Positions 41,166 through 48,893 of a DNA stretch of 48,893 bases are shown here, piece by piece. The stretch is from an uncultured Clostridium sp. (lineage in GTDB: Bacteria > Bacillota > Clostridia > Lachnospirales > Lachnospiraceae). The stretch is from positions 1 to 48,893 of the forward strand of contig UQXF01000009.1 in NCBI GenBank assembly GCA_900544905.1. The letters run 5' to 3'. How positions within the stretch are numbered: position 1 is the first letter of the stretch; each line of letters starts with the position of its first letter. The notes under the pieces are model-generated. The model worked only from the letters and a program-made list of their open reading frames with translations. It was not told the origin of the DNA and searched no databases. The position numbers were made by a program, and so were the translations under genes.

Positions 41166-42860
41166 CTACTCTACCAGCCGTACCTGCATTCCTTCCTCCA
41201 GCGGCTTGGAGGAATTGGTTGCTACATTATCACCCTCATACACGCCGCCGCTTACCCCGGAAGAGGTATCGTCTGATGCCAGCACCTCCACATCTGCACG
41301 CTTCACCTTATACCGGTTTCCTAACGGTGTTCCCTTTACCTGGATAATCAGGACAAATTTACCCTTGCTGTCCTCACGGATTGCATTATTGGGAACCACT
41401 GCATCATAGCGGTTGCTCTTTTCCCCAACGGCAAGGGACAGATTTTGCCCAACCTGCACATCTCCTTTCACCTCAAAGGTGACAATCATACTCTGATTCG
41501 GATTTTCCGGGTCTGCCTTGATGCTTTTTACGGATGCGGTGGTCTCGTCATCCCATATATTTTCTACTGTGGCTTCATTACCTGGTTTTATCAGGCTTGC
41601 CTGCGCCTTTGTGACATTCACCTTCACAATATAACCGCTTTCCGCCAGCTGGATTTTCGCAAGGGGCGCTTCCGCCGACACGCTGTCCCCTTCCTTAAAA
41701 TCAATCTGGGAAACGATTCCTTCCTCCTTGGATTTGATTTCCTTTAAATCACTGCTGTTTTTCAGCTTTTCCACCAGTTCCTTCTGTTTTTCAATTTTTT
41801 GCTGCGCTGCCTTCATATCCAGATTATCCGACTGCTGGGTTAAAGAGTCCTGCTCCTTTTTGTCCTTTAATGCCAGCAGCAGCTGGGTCAGGGTCTTCTG
41901 CTTTTCCTTGACAGCAGCCCTGGCTTCCTCCAGGGTTGGCAATGCACTGAGCTCCTCCACCTTATCGCTTTTTTCCTTCAGGGTTTCCTGGAGCTTTGCC
42001 AGGGTTTTGCTCTCCTTTGACAGCTCGTTTTTTAACTTTGTATATGTGGCGCTGGTACTCTTTAAGGATTCTGCCAGCTGCTTCGCATTTTTCAAATCCG
42101 ATTCCTTATTGGTAATTTCCAGCTCCTTATCCCGTATATCTCTCTTGATTTCCACCACATCTGCCGCATCTGCATTGGCTAAATCATTCTTTAGGTCTTC
42201 TAACTGCTTTTTCAATACATTCAGTTCCTCTGTAATGGAAGCAACCTGTGCATTTGCAGTCTCATAATCTCCAACCTCACCGTAGGCGTCTACCTGCTCC
42301 TGCAGGGCGTCCACCTTTGCCTGCTGGTTATCCACCTTTGTCTGTGCCTGCTTTTTTTCACTCTTTGCCTTTTTGAGGCTGGCGGCTGTTGTCTTCGCCT
42401 TATCTCTTGCCTTTATTGCGGCATCTAAATCCTCCTTTGCCGCCTGGATGTCCAAATCATCACTGGCATAATCCGGCATGCTTTTCAGCAGGGATTTTGC
42501 ATAGTCAAGCTCTAACTGCTCCAGAGTATCCTCCGCCTCTGCCAGCTCGGTATTTTCTCCCTCTTCAAAGGTAAATAACACCTGACCCTTTTCAACGGAA
42601 TCCCCTACCTCCACCTTTACTTCCTTGATTACACGGGCTCCGCTTACCGTTACCTCGTAATCTGAATTTGTCTCCACTGTGCCCTGTCCACGCACCTTAC
42701 TGGATACGGTTCCGGAAGATACCGGCTCCGTTGCCACCTCCGGCAGAGAATAATTCATTATGGTATTAGAGAAAAATGTTAAAATCAGCATTGCAATTAA
42801 AAATACAATGGCTATTCTTTTTATTATCTGTTTACGGCTTGTCTGCATTTCCTTTTCCAT
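41166..42860 (-). CDS. HlyD/MacA-type membrane fusion (adaptor) protein
   Basis: 564 residues: N-terminal membrane anchor (about 13-33), half-lipoyl motif (about 72-98; VKVEVGDSVEKGQVLFTFE), a long coiled coil (about 105-375, Lys/Glu/Ala-rich), the second lipoyl half (EEGIVSQIDFKEGDSVSAEAPLAKIQ) and beta-barrel domains (TVENIWDDETTASVKSIKADP). In Gram-positive cells such adaptors (YknX-like) join MacB-type ABC exporters. Here it lies ten bases after two sugar-import permeases, an unusual partner, and before the MacB_PCD protein. AGGAGG precedes the ATG. Confidence 0.88.
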   Translation of the reverse strand: MEKEMQTSRKQIIKRIAIVFLIAMLILTFFSNTIMNYSLPEVATEPVSSGTVSSKVRGQGTVETNSDYEVTVSGARVIKEVKVEVGDSVEKGQVLFTFEEGENTELAEAEDTLEQLELDYAKSLLKSMPDYASDDLDIQAAKEDLDAAIKARDKAKTTAASLKKAKSEKKQAQTKVDNQQAKVDALQEQVDAYGEVGDYETANAQVASITEELNVLKKQLEDLKNDLANADAADVVEIKRDIRDKELEITNKESDLKNAKQLAESLKSTSATYTKLKNELSKESKTLAKLQETLKEKSDKVEELSALPTLEEARAAVKEKQKTLTQLLLALKDKKEQDSLTQQSDNLDMKAAQQKIEKQKELVEKLKNSSDLKEIKSKEEGIVSQIDFKEGDSVSAEAPLAKIQLAESGYIVKVNVTKAQASLIKPGNEATVENIWDDETTASVKSIKADPENPNQSMIVTFEVKGDVQVGQNLSLAVGEKSNRYDAVVPNNAIREDSKGKFVLIIQVKGTPLGNRYKVKRADVEVLASDDTSSGVSGGVYEGDNVATNSSKPLEEGMQVRLVE

Positions 42861-42870
42861 GGTCTTCCTC

Positions 42871-43773
42871 CTATCCCTTCACACTTCCCGAATATGATAT
42901 TCCTTCCACCAGATACTCTTCTCCATACAGGAAGATTAATATGGTCGGCACCATATAGATGGTAGCTACCGCAAATGCCAGTCCCACCTCTCCTGTATTA
43001 ATCTGTGACAGGAACACCGATAATGGATGCTTATCCGCATCTGATAACATGATAAGCGGCTGCTCCACCATATTCCAGTAGTCTATAAAAACAAGGATTG
43101 CAACGGAAGCAATCGCTCCCTTACAAAGCGGTATACAAATCCTTGTAAAAATCTGCCATTCATTTGCCCCATCAAGCTTTGCCGCTTCTATTAATGATAT
43201 GGGAATCCTCCGCATAAATTTTGTCAGAAGATATACGCTAAAAGGTGCAAAAAATCCCGGAAGCAGAATGGACCATCTGGTATCCAATATATGAAGCCAG
43301 TCTGCCACTAGATAATTGGGAACCAGCGTAACCTGAAACGGCATCAGCATCAATGCCACATACAAGAAAAATATAAGCTCCTTAAGCCTTCCCCGGAACC
43401 GGGTAAAGCTATAGGCAGCACCCAGCGCAATAACAATCTGAAATATAACAATGGGCACTACCAAAATAACAGAGTTCCAAAATTTTAACAGGTATTCCGG
43501 GCTCTTTAAAAGCACCGTGGAATACTGGGAAAAATCCACCATATCCGGAATGAACTTAAGATTCACCGTCTCAGCCACATAATCCGTATTCCGTTCCCCG
43601 TATTCTGTCTCCTTATACTGGTTGAAAATCACCCCGTAATTGGTACTGATTTCTGCTGAGGACATAAATGAATTAGCCACAGTTAAAATAGTCGGCAGCA
43701 AAAAGGATATGGCAAAAACGGAAGCCACCAGCGTCAGCAGTATTTTTTTGAATAGCCGTTTCCTCTTTTTCAT
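42871..43773 (-). CDS. Carbohydrate ABC transporter permease (MalG/UgpE-like)
   Basis: 300-residue inner-membrane subunit with six hydrophobic segments and the EAA loop EAAKLDGANEWQIFTRICIPL that contacts the ATPase. A long extracellular loop (about residues 45-95) follows the first segment. The chosen ATG overlaps the stop of the upstream permease (ATGA), showing coupling; an in-frame start 21 codons earlier lies inside that gene and was rejected. It pairs with the upstream permease. Confidence 0.93.
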   Translation of the reverse strand: MKKRKRLFKKILLTLVASVFAISFLLPTILTVANSFMSSAEISTNYGVIFNQYKETEYGERNTDYVAETVNLKFIPDMVDFSQYSTVLLKSPEYLLKFWNSVILVVPIVIFQIVIALGAAYSFTRFRGRLKELIFFLYVALMLMPFQVTLVPNYLVADWLHILDTRWSILLPGFFAPFSVYLLTKFMRRIPISLIEAAKLDGANEWQIFTRICIPLCKGAIASVAILVFIDYWNMVEQPLIMLSDADKHPLSVFLSQINTGEVGLAFAVATIYMVPTILIFLYGEEYLVEGISYSGSVKG

Positions 43774-44684
43774 CAGCCTTCCACATCCTTTCCGAAATGG
43801 TCCTCCACAAAGAACAGTATTCCAATCACCACACACATAACAAGCGCCATGATAATAGCCGCAGCGGATAACTTCTGATAATCCAGTGAGCGGAAGGTGT
43901 TATTCATAAAATGCTGCAGCATATACAGGGAATCATAGGGATAATCCCCCGTCAGCAGATACACCTCCCTGAATACCTTAAAGGAGTTTATCAGCGAAAG
44001 AATCGCCACAAACAATATGGTCGGTGACAAATACCGGAGCTTAATATACCAGAATTTCTGAAACTCTGTGGCACTTTCCATCGTAGCTACCTCTAATACA
44101 TCCCTCGGTATGGCATTTAGGGCAGCCATAAATAAAATCATGTTATAACCAAGGTTCTTCCACAAAAATAAGATAACAATGACAAGCTGGCTGTAAGAAG
44201 ATTTAAACCAGTCAATTGGCTCTGCCCCAATGAGCTGGATAAATTCATTAATCACTCCATGGTAATCAAAAAGAACCTGCCAGATTAGCACAATAGAGGC
44301 TACCGGAACCATCATGGGACTTAGAAAAAATGTCCTGAACTGACTCCGCATAGGAATATTGTTCTCTAACAGCATAGCCATCCCCATTGATAGAATAACC
44401 GCCAGCGGCACTGCTATAACAGAGAAGGTTGCTGTATTTTTTGCCGCCTGCTGAAAAGAGGAATTTTGCAGGATACTGATAAAATTATCCAGAAAAACAA
44501 ATTCGTGATTAATGGGATTATCCACCATGGCATAGTAAATGACTACAAAAAACGGAACCACAAAAAACACCAGTACACCCACCAGGCTGGGAGACAAATA
44601 AAGCACTGCATTCTTTTTGTCCCTTTTACTCATTCTGGGTTTTTTATATGTAATTCCATTCTCTGTAACCTGCTTTTCTGGCAT
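43773..44684 (-). CDS. Carbohydrate ABC transporter permease (MalF/UgpA-like)
   Basis: 303-residue permease with six hydrophobic segments (LYLSPSLVGVLVFFVVPFFVV start). Its EAA loop reads VATMESATEFQKFWYIKLRYLSP, where the usual DGA is ESA, a deviation in the ATPase-contact loop. AGGAGGCAGAGG precedes the ATG at MPEKQV; the in-frame codon 27 triplets earlier lacks a site and would run through the hairpin region. It follows the binding-protein gene by 133 bases. Confidence 0.93.
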   Translation of the reverse strand: MPEKQVTENGITYKKPRMSKRDKKNAVLYLSPSLVGVLVFFVVPFFVVIYYAMVDNPINHEFVFLDNFISILQNSSFQQAAKNTATFSVIAVPLAVILSMGMAMLLENNIPMRSQFRTFFLSPMMVPVASIVLIWQVLFDYHGVINEFIQLIGAEPIDWFKSSYSQLVIVILFLWKNLGYNMILFMAALNAIPRDVLEVATMESATEFQKFWYIKLRYLSPTILFVAILSLINSFKVFREVYLLTGDYPYDSLYMLQHFMNNTFRSLDYQKLSAAAIIMALVMCVVIGILFFVEDHFGKDVEG

Positions 44685-44725
44685 AATACCTCTGCCTCCT
44701 GATTTCTGTCTAAAACGCACTTCTT

Positions 44726-44804
44726 CCCAGACCACCCTCACCGGCGGTCTGGGAGCTTCGTGCAATTTTCATATTTAAGACCGGCTTTTATCCCTTCCGG
44801 TCTT
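44726..44804 (-). other. Two stem-loops between binding-protein and permease genes
   Basis: Stem CCCAGACC/GGTCTGGG (44726-44753) and stem AAGACCGG/CCGGTCTT (44777-44804) lie in the 133-base gap. Neither is followed by a T run on the minus strand. Such hairpins after a solute-binding gene, as between malE and malF, raise binding-protein mRNA over permease mRNA; that function is inferred here. Confidence 0.7.
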
Positions 44805-44817
44805 TCTTCATCCTTTT

Positions 44818-47271
44818 TTAACGGTTCTCATTTACATAGGTCTTAACACGGTTCTGAATAATGGCTGCCGTATCATCAAGGCTCTTTTCTCCTGCAAAAT
44901 ATGCCTTTGCCTCTTCCTGGATAATCTCCATTATCTCATTATCATATCCGCTTACTTTCTTTGTGCTGTTGATTAAGTCTGTATACATGTCTACTTCTTC
45001 CTGGGAGGATGGCTTTATCTCCACCTCAAGGTCATCATATCCATAAGTGGACTCCATCGGAGATATTTCCTGTCCCAGTTCATCCGTATAGGTTTTGGTA
45101 GTCATTTTCGCCTTAACCATCATATCATAACAATCCTGACGGGTTGGTGTATCCCATATATTTCCATTTGTACCCTGATACTCCTTTGTCATAAAGGTAC
45201 GGATAAATTCCCATGCACCATCCTTCACATCTGACTTGCTGGAAATTCCAAACAACAAATTCAGGTTAAAGTAAGAACCCTCCTTGTTTTTATTTGGGTA
45301 TCCCACAAATGTGATATCGTCCTTATACATTTTCTTGTAAACCTGAATCTCCTCTAAAGAGATATAACCCTCATTAAAGAGTACCTTTCCCTCCTGAATC
45401 AGGGATGGTAAAGACGGAGCGTCCTCATCATATTCTGTCTCCTCATTTTTACCGGTATTACAAATCTCAAGAATATCCTTAAAATCCTGGCTGTCAAAGC
45501 TACACTCACCGGTCTTCCAGTCAACAAAATCAGAGGTTCCAACTCCCATTAACGACCACAGCATATCCGACTTATTTTCTGTATAGAACGGTCTTACCGA
45601 ATCCCCTTTCTCTTCCAGAAGCTTCTTTAAATCCTCAAAGGTCCATCCGCTCTCTGTTCCCACATCCTTGGAGCTTGCCACTAAAGTACTGACACTGAAG
45701 CTTGCTGCCACATAATACAGCTTGTCATCTACCTTCATCGCTTCTAATACCGGCTTCATAATATCCTCTGTGGATATGTCAGAATCCTTGTCAAAATATG
45801 GTGTTAAATCTTCCAGAATACCCTTTGATATATACTGGTTCAAATGTCCCGTATCATTGATAAACAGAACATCCGGAATGTTGCCCGCTATAATATCCGC
45901 ATTTAACTTGGTATCCGGGTCTTCCTCGTTTGAATAATCCTTAAATTCAATTTTATATTGTTTATTTGTTTTGTTAAATTCTATAGCTGCTTTTTTTACG
46001 GAATCATCTACATAGGACGCTCCGACAGTAATAACCGTCTTGTCTGCAATATCTGCCGGGTCTACCTTATTATATTTTACCAGATGTGCCCCGTCATCAT
46101 CATAGACAATTCCCAAAAACATATCCTTACTAACCGGAATAATATTCCAGGAATCCTCAGAAGACAGATTGGATGCCACAAAATCCATCAGCTTAACTGA
46201 CTTCTGACCCTCTATACTGTAACCATAAATTCCATTATCATCCCTGTAATAAAAATCATACTCGCCACTTCCATCCATCAGAGAACCGGAACCGGAAAAA
46301 TATTTCAAATCCAGTTTCATGGTGTCGCCCCATTTTTTTCCGTCCACATCCAGCACCTGAACCTGTGCAGCATTTTCCCCGCTGCTTCCACATATAATCT
46401 CGCCGTCCTTCGTAACAGCTGCACAATCCATGTAACTATCGCTCTTAACCTCGCCAACCGCTTTGTAATTTTCATCCAGAATCTTTACAGCATTATCCAT
46501 AACTGCAATAATTCTTCCCTTGCCATCCATTATTATCTGATTATAATAAGTATTCTCATCCAGACCCAGAGCTTTTGTGATATCTCCTCTGGACAATTCC
46601 TTACCGGTTTCGTCTAATTTCAATATGCTGGTAGTAGATTGCTCTGTTTTTTCATCATAAGAATTCAGCATAATACAAATTTCATTGGAATCATTTACCA
46701 TCATGCTTCCCATATATTCGTTTTCAGACATCTCCGGAAGTGGTATCTCCTTTGCGTCTGTTCCATCCAGATTGGCAACATATAATCTGCTAATGGTTTT
46801 TCCCTCAATTGCATCTTCTTCGTCTTCCCCGGTATCCTCTGTGGAGTCCTCCTCCGTTGTGTCCGGAGTTTCCTCTCCTTCCTCCTCACTCTTTCCTTCA
46901 TCCGTACCTTCTTCGGTAGTATTTTCGCTTTCAGCGCCTTCCTCTGTGCTTTCTTCACCTGCAGCTCCTGTGTCCTCTTCTGAAGCCTCCTCACCTGTGC
47001 TGTCATCTGATGATTTCTCTTTATCGGAGCTTCCCTCTTCAATCCACTCATAGGTATCAAAGTAGAGCCTGTCACCTTTTACAATGACCCGGCTGATATC
47101 ACCTTTAATACCGTCTACTGCGATATCACTACTTTCATATACCATAGTTTTTGAATCTTCTTTTTTCTCATCTTCTTTGGTGCCGCTTTTGCCTCCACAG
47201 CCTGTCATTGAAAACATCAAGACTGCTGCCATACATACAGCAGCCGATTTTTTGAATAATCCTTTTCTCAT
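44818..47271 (-). CDS. Sugar-binding lipoprotein fused to an N-terminal propeller-like domain
   Basis: 817-residue secreted lipoprotein: signal peptide with lipobox SMTGC (C25), a short beta segment, a very acidic Glu/Asp/Ser/Thr tract (about 79-155), a region of repeated beta strands (about 157-405) resembling a six- or seven-blade propeller (GRIIAVMDNAVKILDENYK; GEIICGSSGENAAQVQVLD; NGIYGYSIEGQ), then a family 1 extracellular solute-binding domain (about 412-817; ITVGASYVDDSVKKAAIEFNK, IPDVLFINDTGHLNQYIS, GAWEFIRTFMT). Ordinary sugar-binding proteins have about 420-450 residues. AAAGGGG precedes the ATG. It heads the importer operon after its own promoter. The ligand is unknown; the nearby GH1 enzyme suggests beta-glucosides. 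Confidence 0.85.
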   Translation of the reverse strand: MRKGLFKKSAAVCMAAVLMFSMTGCGGKSGTKEDEKKEDSKTMVYESSDIAVDGIKGDISRVIVKGDRLYFDTYEWIEEGSSDKEKSSDDSTGEEASEEDTGAAGEESTEEGAESENTTEEGTDEGKSEEEGEETPDTTEEDSTEDTGEDEEDAIEGKTISRLYVANLDGTDAKEIPLPEMSENEYMGSMMVNDSNEICIMLNSYDEKTEQSTTSILKLDETGKELSRGDITKALGLDENTYYNQIIMDGKGRIIAVMDNAVKILDENYKAVGEVKSDSYMDCAAVTKDGEIICGSSGENAAQVQVLDVDGKKWGDTMKLDLKYFSGSGSLMDGSGEYDFYYRDDNGIYGYSIEGQKSVKLMDFVASNLSSEDSWNIIPVSKDMFLGIVYDDDGAHLVKYNKVDPADIADKTVITVGASYVDDSVKKAAIEFNKTNKQYKIEFKDYSNEEDPDTKLNADIIAGNIPDVLFINDTGHLNQYISKGILEDLTPYFDKDSDISTEDIMKPVLEAMKVDDKLYYVAASFSVSTLVASSKDVGTESGWTFEDLKKLLEEKGDSVRPFYTENKSDMLWSLMGVGTSDFVDWKTGECSFDSQDFKDILEICNTGKNEETEYDEDAPSLPSLIQEGKVLFNEGYISLEEIQVYKKMYKDDITFVGYPNKNKEGSYFNLNLLFGISSKSDVKDGAWEFIRTFMTKEYQGTNGNIWDTPTRQDCYDMMVKAKMTTKTYTDELGQEISPMESTYGYDDLEVEIKPSSQEEVDMYTDLINSTKKVSGYDNEIMEIIQEEAKAYFAGEKSLDDTAAIIQNRVKTYVNENR

Positions 47272-47484
47272 GCTTTACCCCTTTACTTTTTATATGCCAG
47301 AATTTATTGATTCTGGTGTAATCATTCATTTTGCTCATCAGCAGTATACCATAGCCTATTTTTGCAATCCACAAAATTTGAAATTCTTAAGAAAAACGTC
47401 AGAAATTGTGATAAGCTATCCCGTAAAAAATACTGCTGTATTGTAAACAAGTTGTATCATAGAAATCAATTCCGTATTTTTTAT

Positions 47485-47513
47485 ATTATACCTTATTCAA
47501 CTAATTTTGTCTA
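47485..47513 (-). promoter_or_regulatory. Sigma-A promoter of the sugar importer operon
   Basis: TAGACA (47513-47508), 17 bases, TATAAT (47490-47485) on the minus strand, a strong match. Transcription would start about 205 bases before the binding-protein gene. The leader holds a 7-bp inverted repeat (CCAGAAT/ATTCTGG, near 47297-47316). No other element was recognised in 47272-47564. Confidence 0.8.
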
Positions 47514-47564
47514 CAATAATCACTCAAAATGGTCCACCAAGCCATTTTCTCATATACTTGGCAA

Positions 47565-47602
47565 CAAAAAAAGACTTTTGAAACCAATAAGTTCCAAAAG
47601 CC
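47565..47602 (-). terminator. Terminator of the GH1 gene
   Basis: Minus-strand 12-bp stem GGCTTTTGGAAC/GTTTCAAAAGTC with a six-base loop, followed by TTTTTTT, 19 bases after the stop codon. It separates the glucosidase from the importer operon. Confidence 0.93.
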
Positions 47603-47621
47603 TTTCCTTTTCATATCTCTA

Positions 47622-48845
47622 CTATAAATTTTCTCCATTAGAGGCAATTACTTCCTTATACCAGTAACCGGAATCCTTAATAATTCTTTCCTGGGTACGG
47701 TAATCTACATAAACCAGACCAAAGCGGTGGGTATATCCCTGTGCCCATTCATAATTATCCATCAGTGACCAGTGAAGATATCCCATAAGAGGGATGCCCT
47801 CCTCACCGGCGCGCATATACTCTCTCAGATACCGATGGGTATAATCAATGCGGTAAGAATCGTGAACCCTGCCGTCCAGGCATACCCAGTCATGCTCTGA
47901 CATTCCATTCTCTGTAATAAAAATCGGTTTTCCGTACCGCTCGTATAAAAATTTAGCAGACCAGTACATAACCTCCGGTGACATAACCCATCCGATATGA
48001 GTCTCCGGACTTCCCTGGTAGCGGTTTTCCGGATAACCCTCTATCTCTGTCTCACGCTCTGCCTGGGAATAATAAATATTGGTTCCATAATAATCTAATG
48101 GCTCCGTGACAAGCTCCCATTCTTCTTTCGTAAATTCCGGTACCAGACTTCCAAAATCATCATACAGCTCCTGCGGATAATGTCCCAGAAAAATCGGGTC
48201 GGACCAATAGCTTAAACTGAAGGCAAACTCTTCTCCACCGGTAGAAAAGGTCTTTCTTTTTGCCTCTTCAATTGCTTCCTGGCTGTCATCCTTTGGTACA
48301 TAGGATGGGCCAATCGGGCTGAATCCGATTACAGGCTTTTTCTTTGCATGGTTTCTGATATATCTTGCCGCCTTTCCATGGGACAATAGCAGATTCCGTC
48401 CCATTTTCAACAAATCACCTGTCTGTGCCTTCTGAAACGGTGCATGAAATCCTCCCAGGTACCCGCAGCCCAGAATACATTGTGGTTCATTAATGGTAAC
48501 CCAGTACTGTACCCGGTCAGAAAGTGCATCCACAATCACTTTTGTATATTCCAAAAACCATTCCGAGCACTCATCATTCAGCCATGCACCCTTTCTGTGA
48601 AGCGCATATGGATAATCCCAATGATACAGCGTGACGATTGGTTCGATTCCATTTTCCAGCAGCTTGTCTACCAAATCAGAATAAAACTGAAGTCCCTTTT
48701 CATTGACCTTTCCTGTACCCTCGGGAATTACTCTCGCCCAGCTGATGGAAAAACGGTAAGCCTTAATCCCCAGCTCCTTCATCAATTCAACATCCTCATC
48801 CACTCTGTGATAGTGGTCACAGGCTGTCTTCCCATCCTCATTATA
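47622..48845 (-). CDS. GH1 beta-glucosidase, 5' end missing
   Basis: 407 real residues of a glycoside hydrolase family 1 enzyme that cleaves beta-linked glucosides. Visible motifs: ACDHYHRVDEDVELMKELG, AYRFSISWARVIP, YHWDYPYALHRKGAWLN, the acid/base glutamate in VTINEPQ and the nucleophile in FITENGMSEHD. About 50 N-terminal residues, including the usual start FLWGTATSAYQIEG, are lost at the contig end. Translation beyond 48845 (giving SLVGSEMCIRDS) is adapter and must not be counted. A phospho-beta-glucosidase cannot be strictly excluded, but the pattern fits the free-sugar enzymes. It stands upstream of the importer operon. Confidence 0.93.
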   Translation of the reverse strand, partial: YNEDGKTACDHYHRVDEDVELMKELGIKAYRFSISWARVIPEGTGKVNEKGLQFYSDLVDKLLENGIEPIVTLYHWDYPYALHRKGAWLNDECSEWFLEYTKVIVDALSDRVQYWVTINEPQCILGCGYLGGFHAPFQKAQTGDLLKMGRNLLLSHGKAARYIRNHAKKKPVIGFSPIGPSYVPKDDSQEAIEEAKRKTFSTGGEEFAFSLSYWSDPIFLGHYPQELYDDFGSLVPEFTKEEWELVTEPLDYYGTNIYYSQAERETEIEGYPENRYQGSPETHIGWVMSPEVMYWSAKFLYERYGKPIFITENGMSEHDWVCLDGRVHDSYRIDYTHRYLREYMRAGEEGIPLMGYLHWSLMDNYEWAQGYTHRFGLVYVDYRTQERIIKDSGYWYKEVIASNGENL

Positions 48846-48846
48846 G

Positions 48847-48893
48847 CTGTCTCTTATACACATCTCCGAGCCCACGAGACTCGACGTCATCTC
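48847..48893. other. Nextera sequencing adapter (artefact)
   Basis: CTGTCTCTTATACACATCT, the rest of the read-2 primer, the index TCGACGTC and the first bases of P7 (ATCTC). It is the reverse complement of the left-end adapter with the same index. It truncates the GH1 gene. Confidence 0.98.

Noticed and set aside
41728..42267. Plus-strand open frame of 179 codons opposite the HlyD coiled coil
   Set aside because: Ser/Phe-rich translation produced by the complement of Glu/Lys/Ala codons; no ribosome site or domain.
46685..47075. Long open frames on both strands across the acidic region of the binding protein
   Set aside because: They are shadows of the Glu/Asp/Ser-rich coding sequence and lack ribosome sites.
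50..48846. CRISPR array, prophage, insertion sequence, tRNA or rRNA genes
   Set aside because: No regularly spaced repeats, transposase, integrase, phage structural gene or RNA-gene signature was found on reading the window.
1..48893. The two ends are inverted copies of each other, like terminal inverted repeats of a linear element
   Set aside because: They match Nextera adapter with the same index, so they are library artefacts.

Overview
The window is a 48.8 kb contig, almost certainly from a motile Gram-positive anaerobe of the Bacillota (Clostridia, most like Lachnospiraceae such as Roseburia or its relatives). This rests on flagellar gene order shared with Bacillus and Clostridia, strong AGGAGG ribosome binding sites, two flgK genes in tandem, a FliW/CsrA pair, a T-box in front of metG, and an AT-leaning base composition. 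Both ends (1-49 and 48847-48893) are Nextera sequencing adapter with the same index, not genome; the real insert is 50-48846. Nearly every gene is on the minus strand; only an XRE regulator and a TraX-like membrane protein are on the plus strand. The species cannot be named from the sequence.

Layout, following transcription from right to left. (1) 39.8-48.8 kb, sugar use: a 5'-truncated GH1 beta-glucosidase, then an operon with a very large sugar-binding lipoprotein (propeller-like domain plus binding domain), two sugar permeases, a HlyD-type adaptor and a MacB-type periplasmic-domain protein with only two membrane segments. The operon contains no ATPase. (2) 37.4-39.7 kb: metG behind a methionine T-box. 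(3) 32.1-37.3 kb: a VanRS-like two-component system, a nitrilase-family amidase and TraX. (4) 25.3-31.9 kb: a DivIVA-like coiled-coil protein, a PAS/GAF sensor without a visible output domain, mreB/mbl, flgF, flgG and flgJ (the same neighbourhood as mbl-flhO-flhP in Bacillus). (5) 23.0-25.3 kb: a BlaI/BlaR-type pair and a small secreted protein. (6) 5.8-22.1 kb: recD2, comFC, yvyF, then the late flagellar genes flgM, flgN, flgK, flgK, flgL, fliW, csrA, flaG, fliD, fliS, a FliT-like chaperone and two nearly identical flagellins. (7) 0.2-5.7 kb, flagellin glycosylation: a small unknown protein, Maf (DUF115), a CMP-nonulosonate synthetase, a methyltransferase and a NeuB-type synthase fused to a cupin.

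The regions fit together as a motility island. MreB/FlgF/FlgG/FlgJ make the rod; FlgM with sigma-28-type promoters (GCCGATAA-like -10 boxes before flgM, flgL, flaG, both flagellins and perhaps neuB) controls the late genes. FlgK, FlgL and FliD form the junction and cap, helped by FlgN, FliS and FliT. FliW/CsrA are expected to control flagellin translation, and both flagellin leaders carry a hairpin with AGGA exactly in its tetraloop just before the Shine-Dalgarno. The two stems differ in sequence but keep pairing, which is the best regulatory signal in the window. Maf and the NulO genes probably put a sialic-acid-like sugar on flagellin.

The most novel-looking gene set is the sugar importer operon joined to a HlyD adaptor and a reduced MacB-like protein. 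No CRISPR array, insertion sequence, rRNA, tRNA or prophage was seen.
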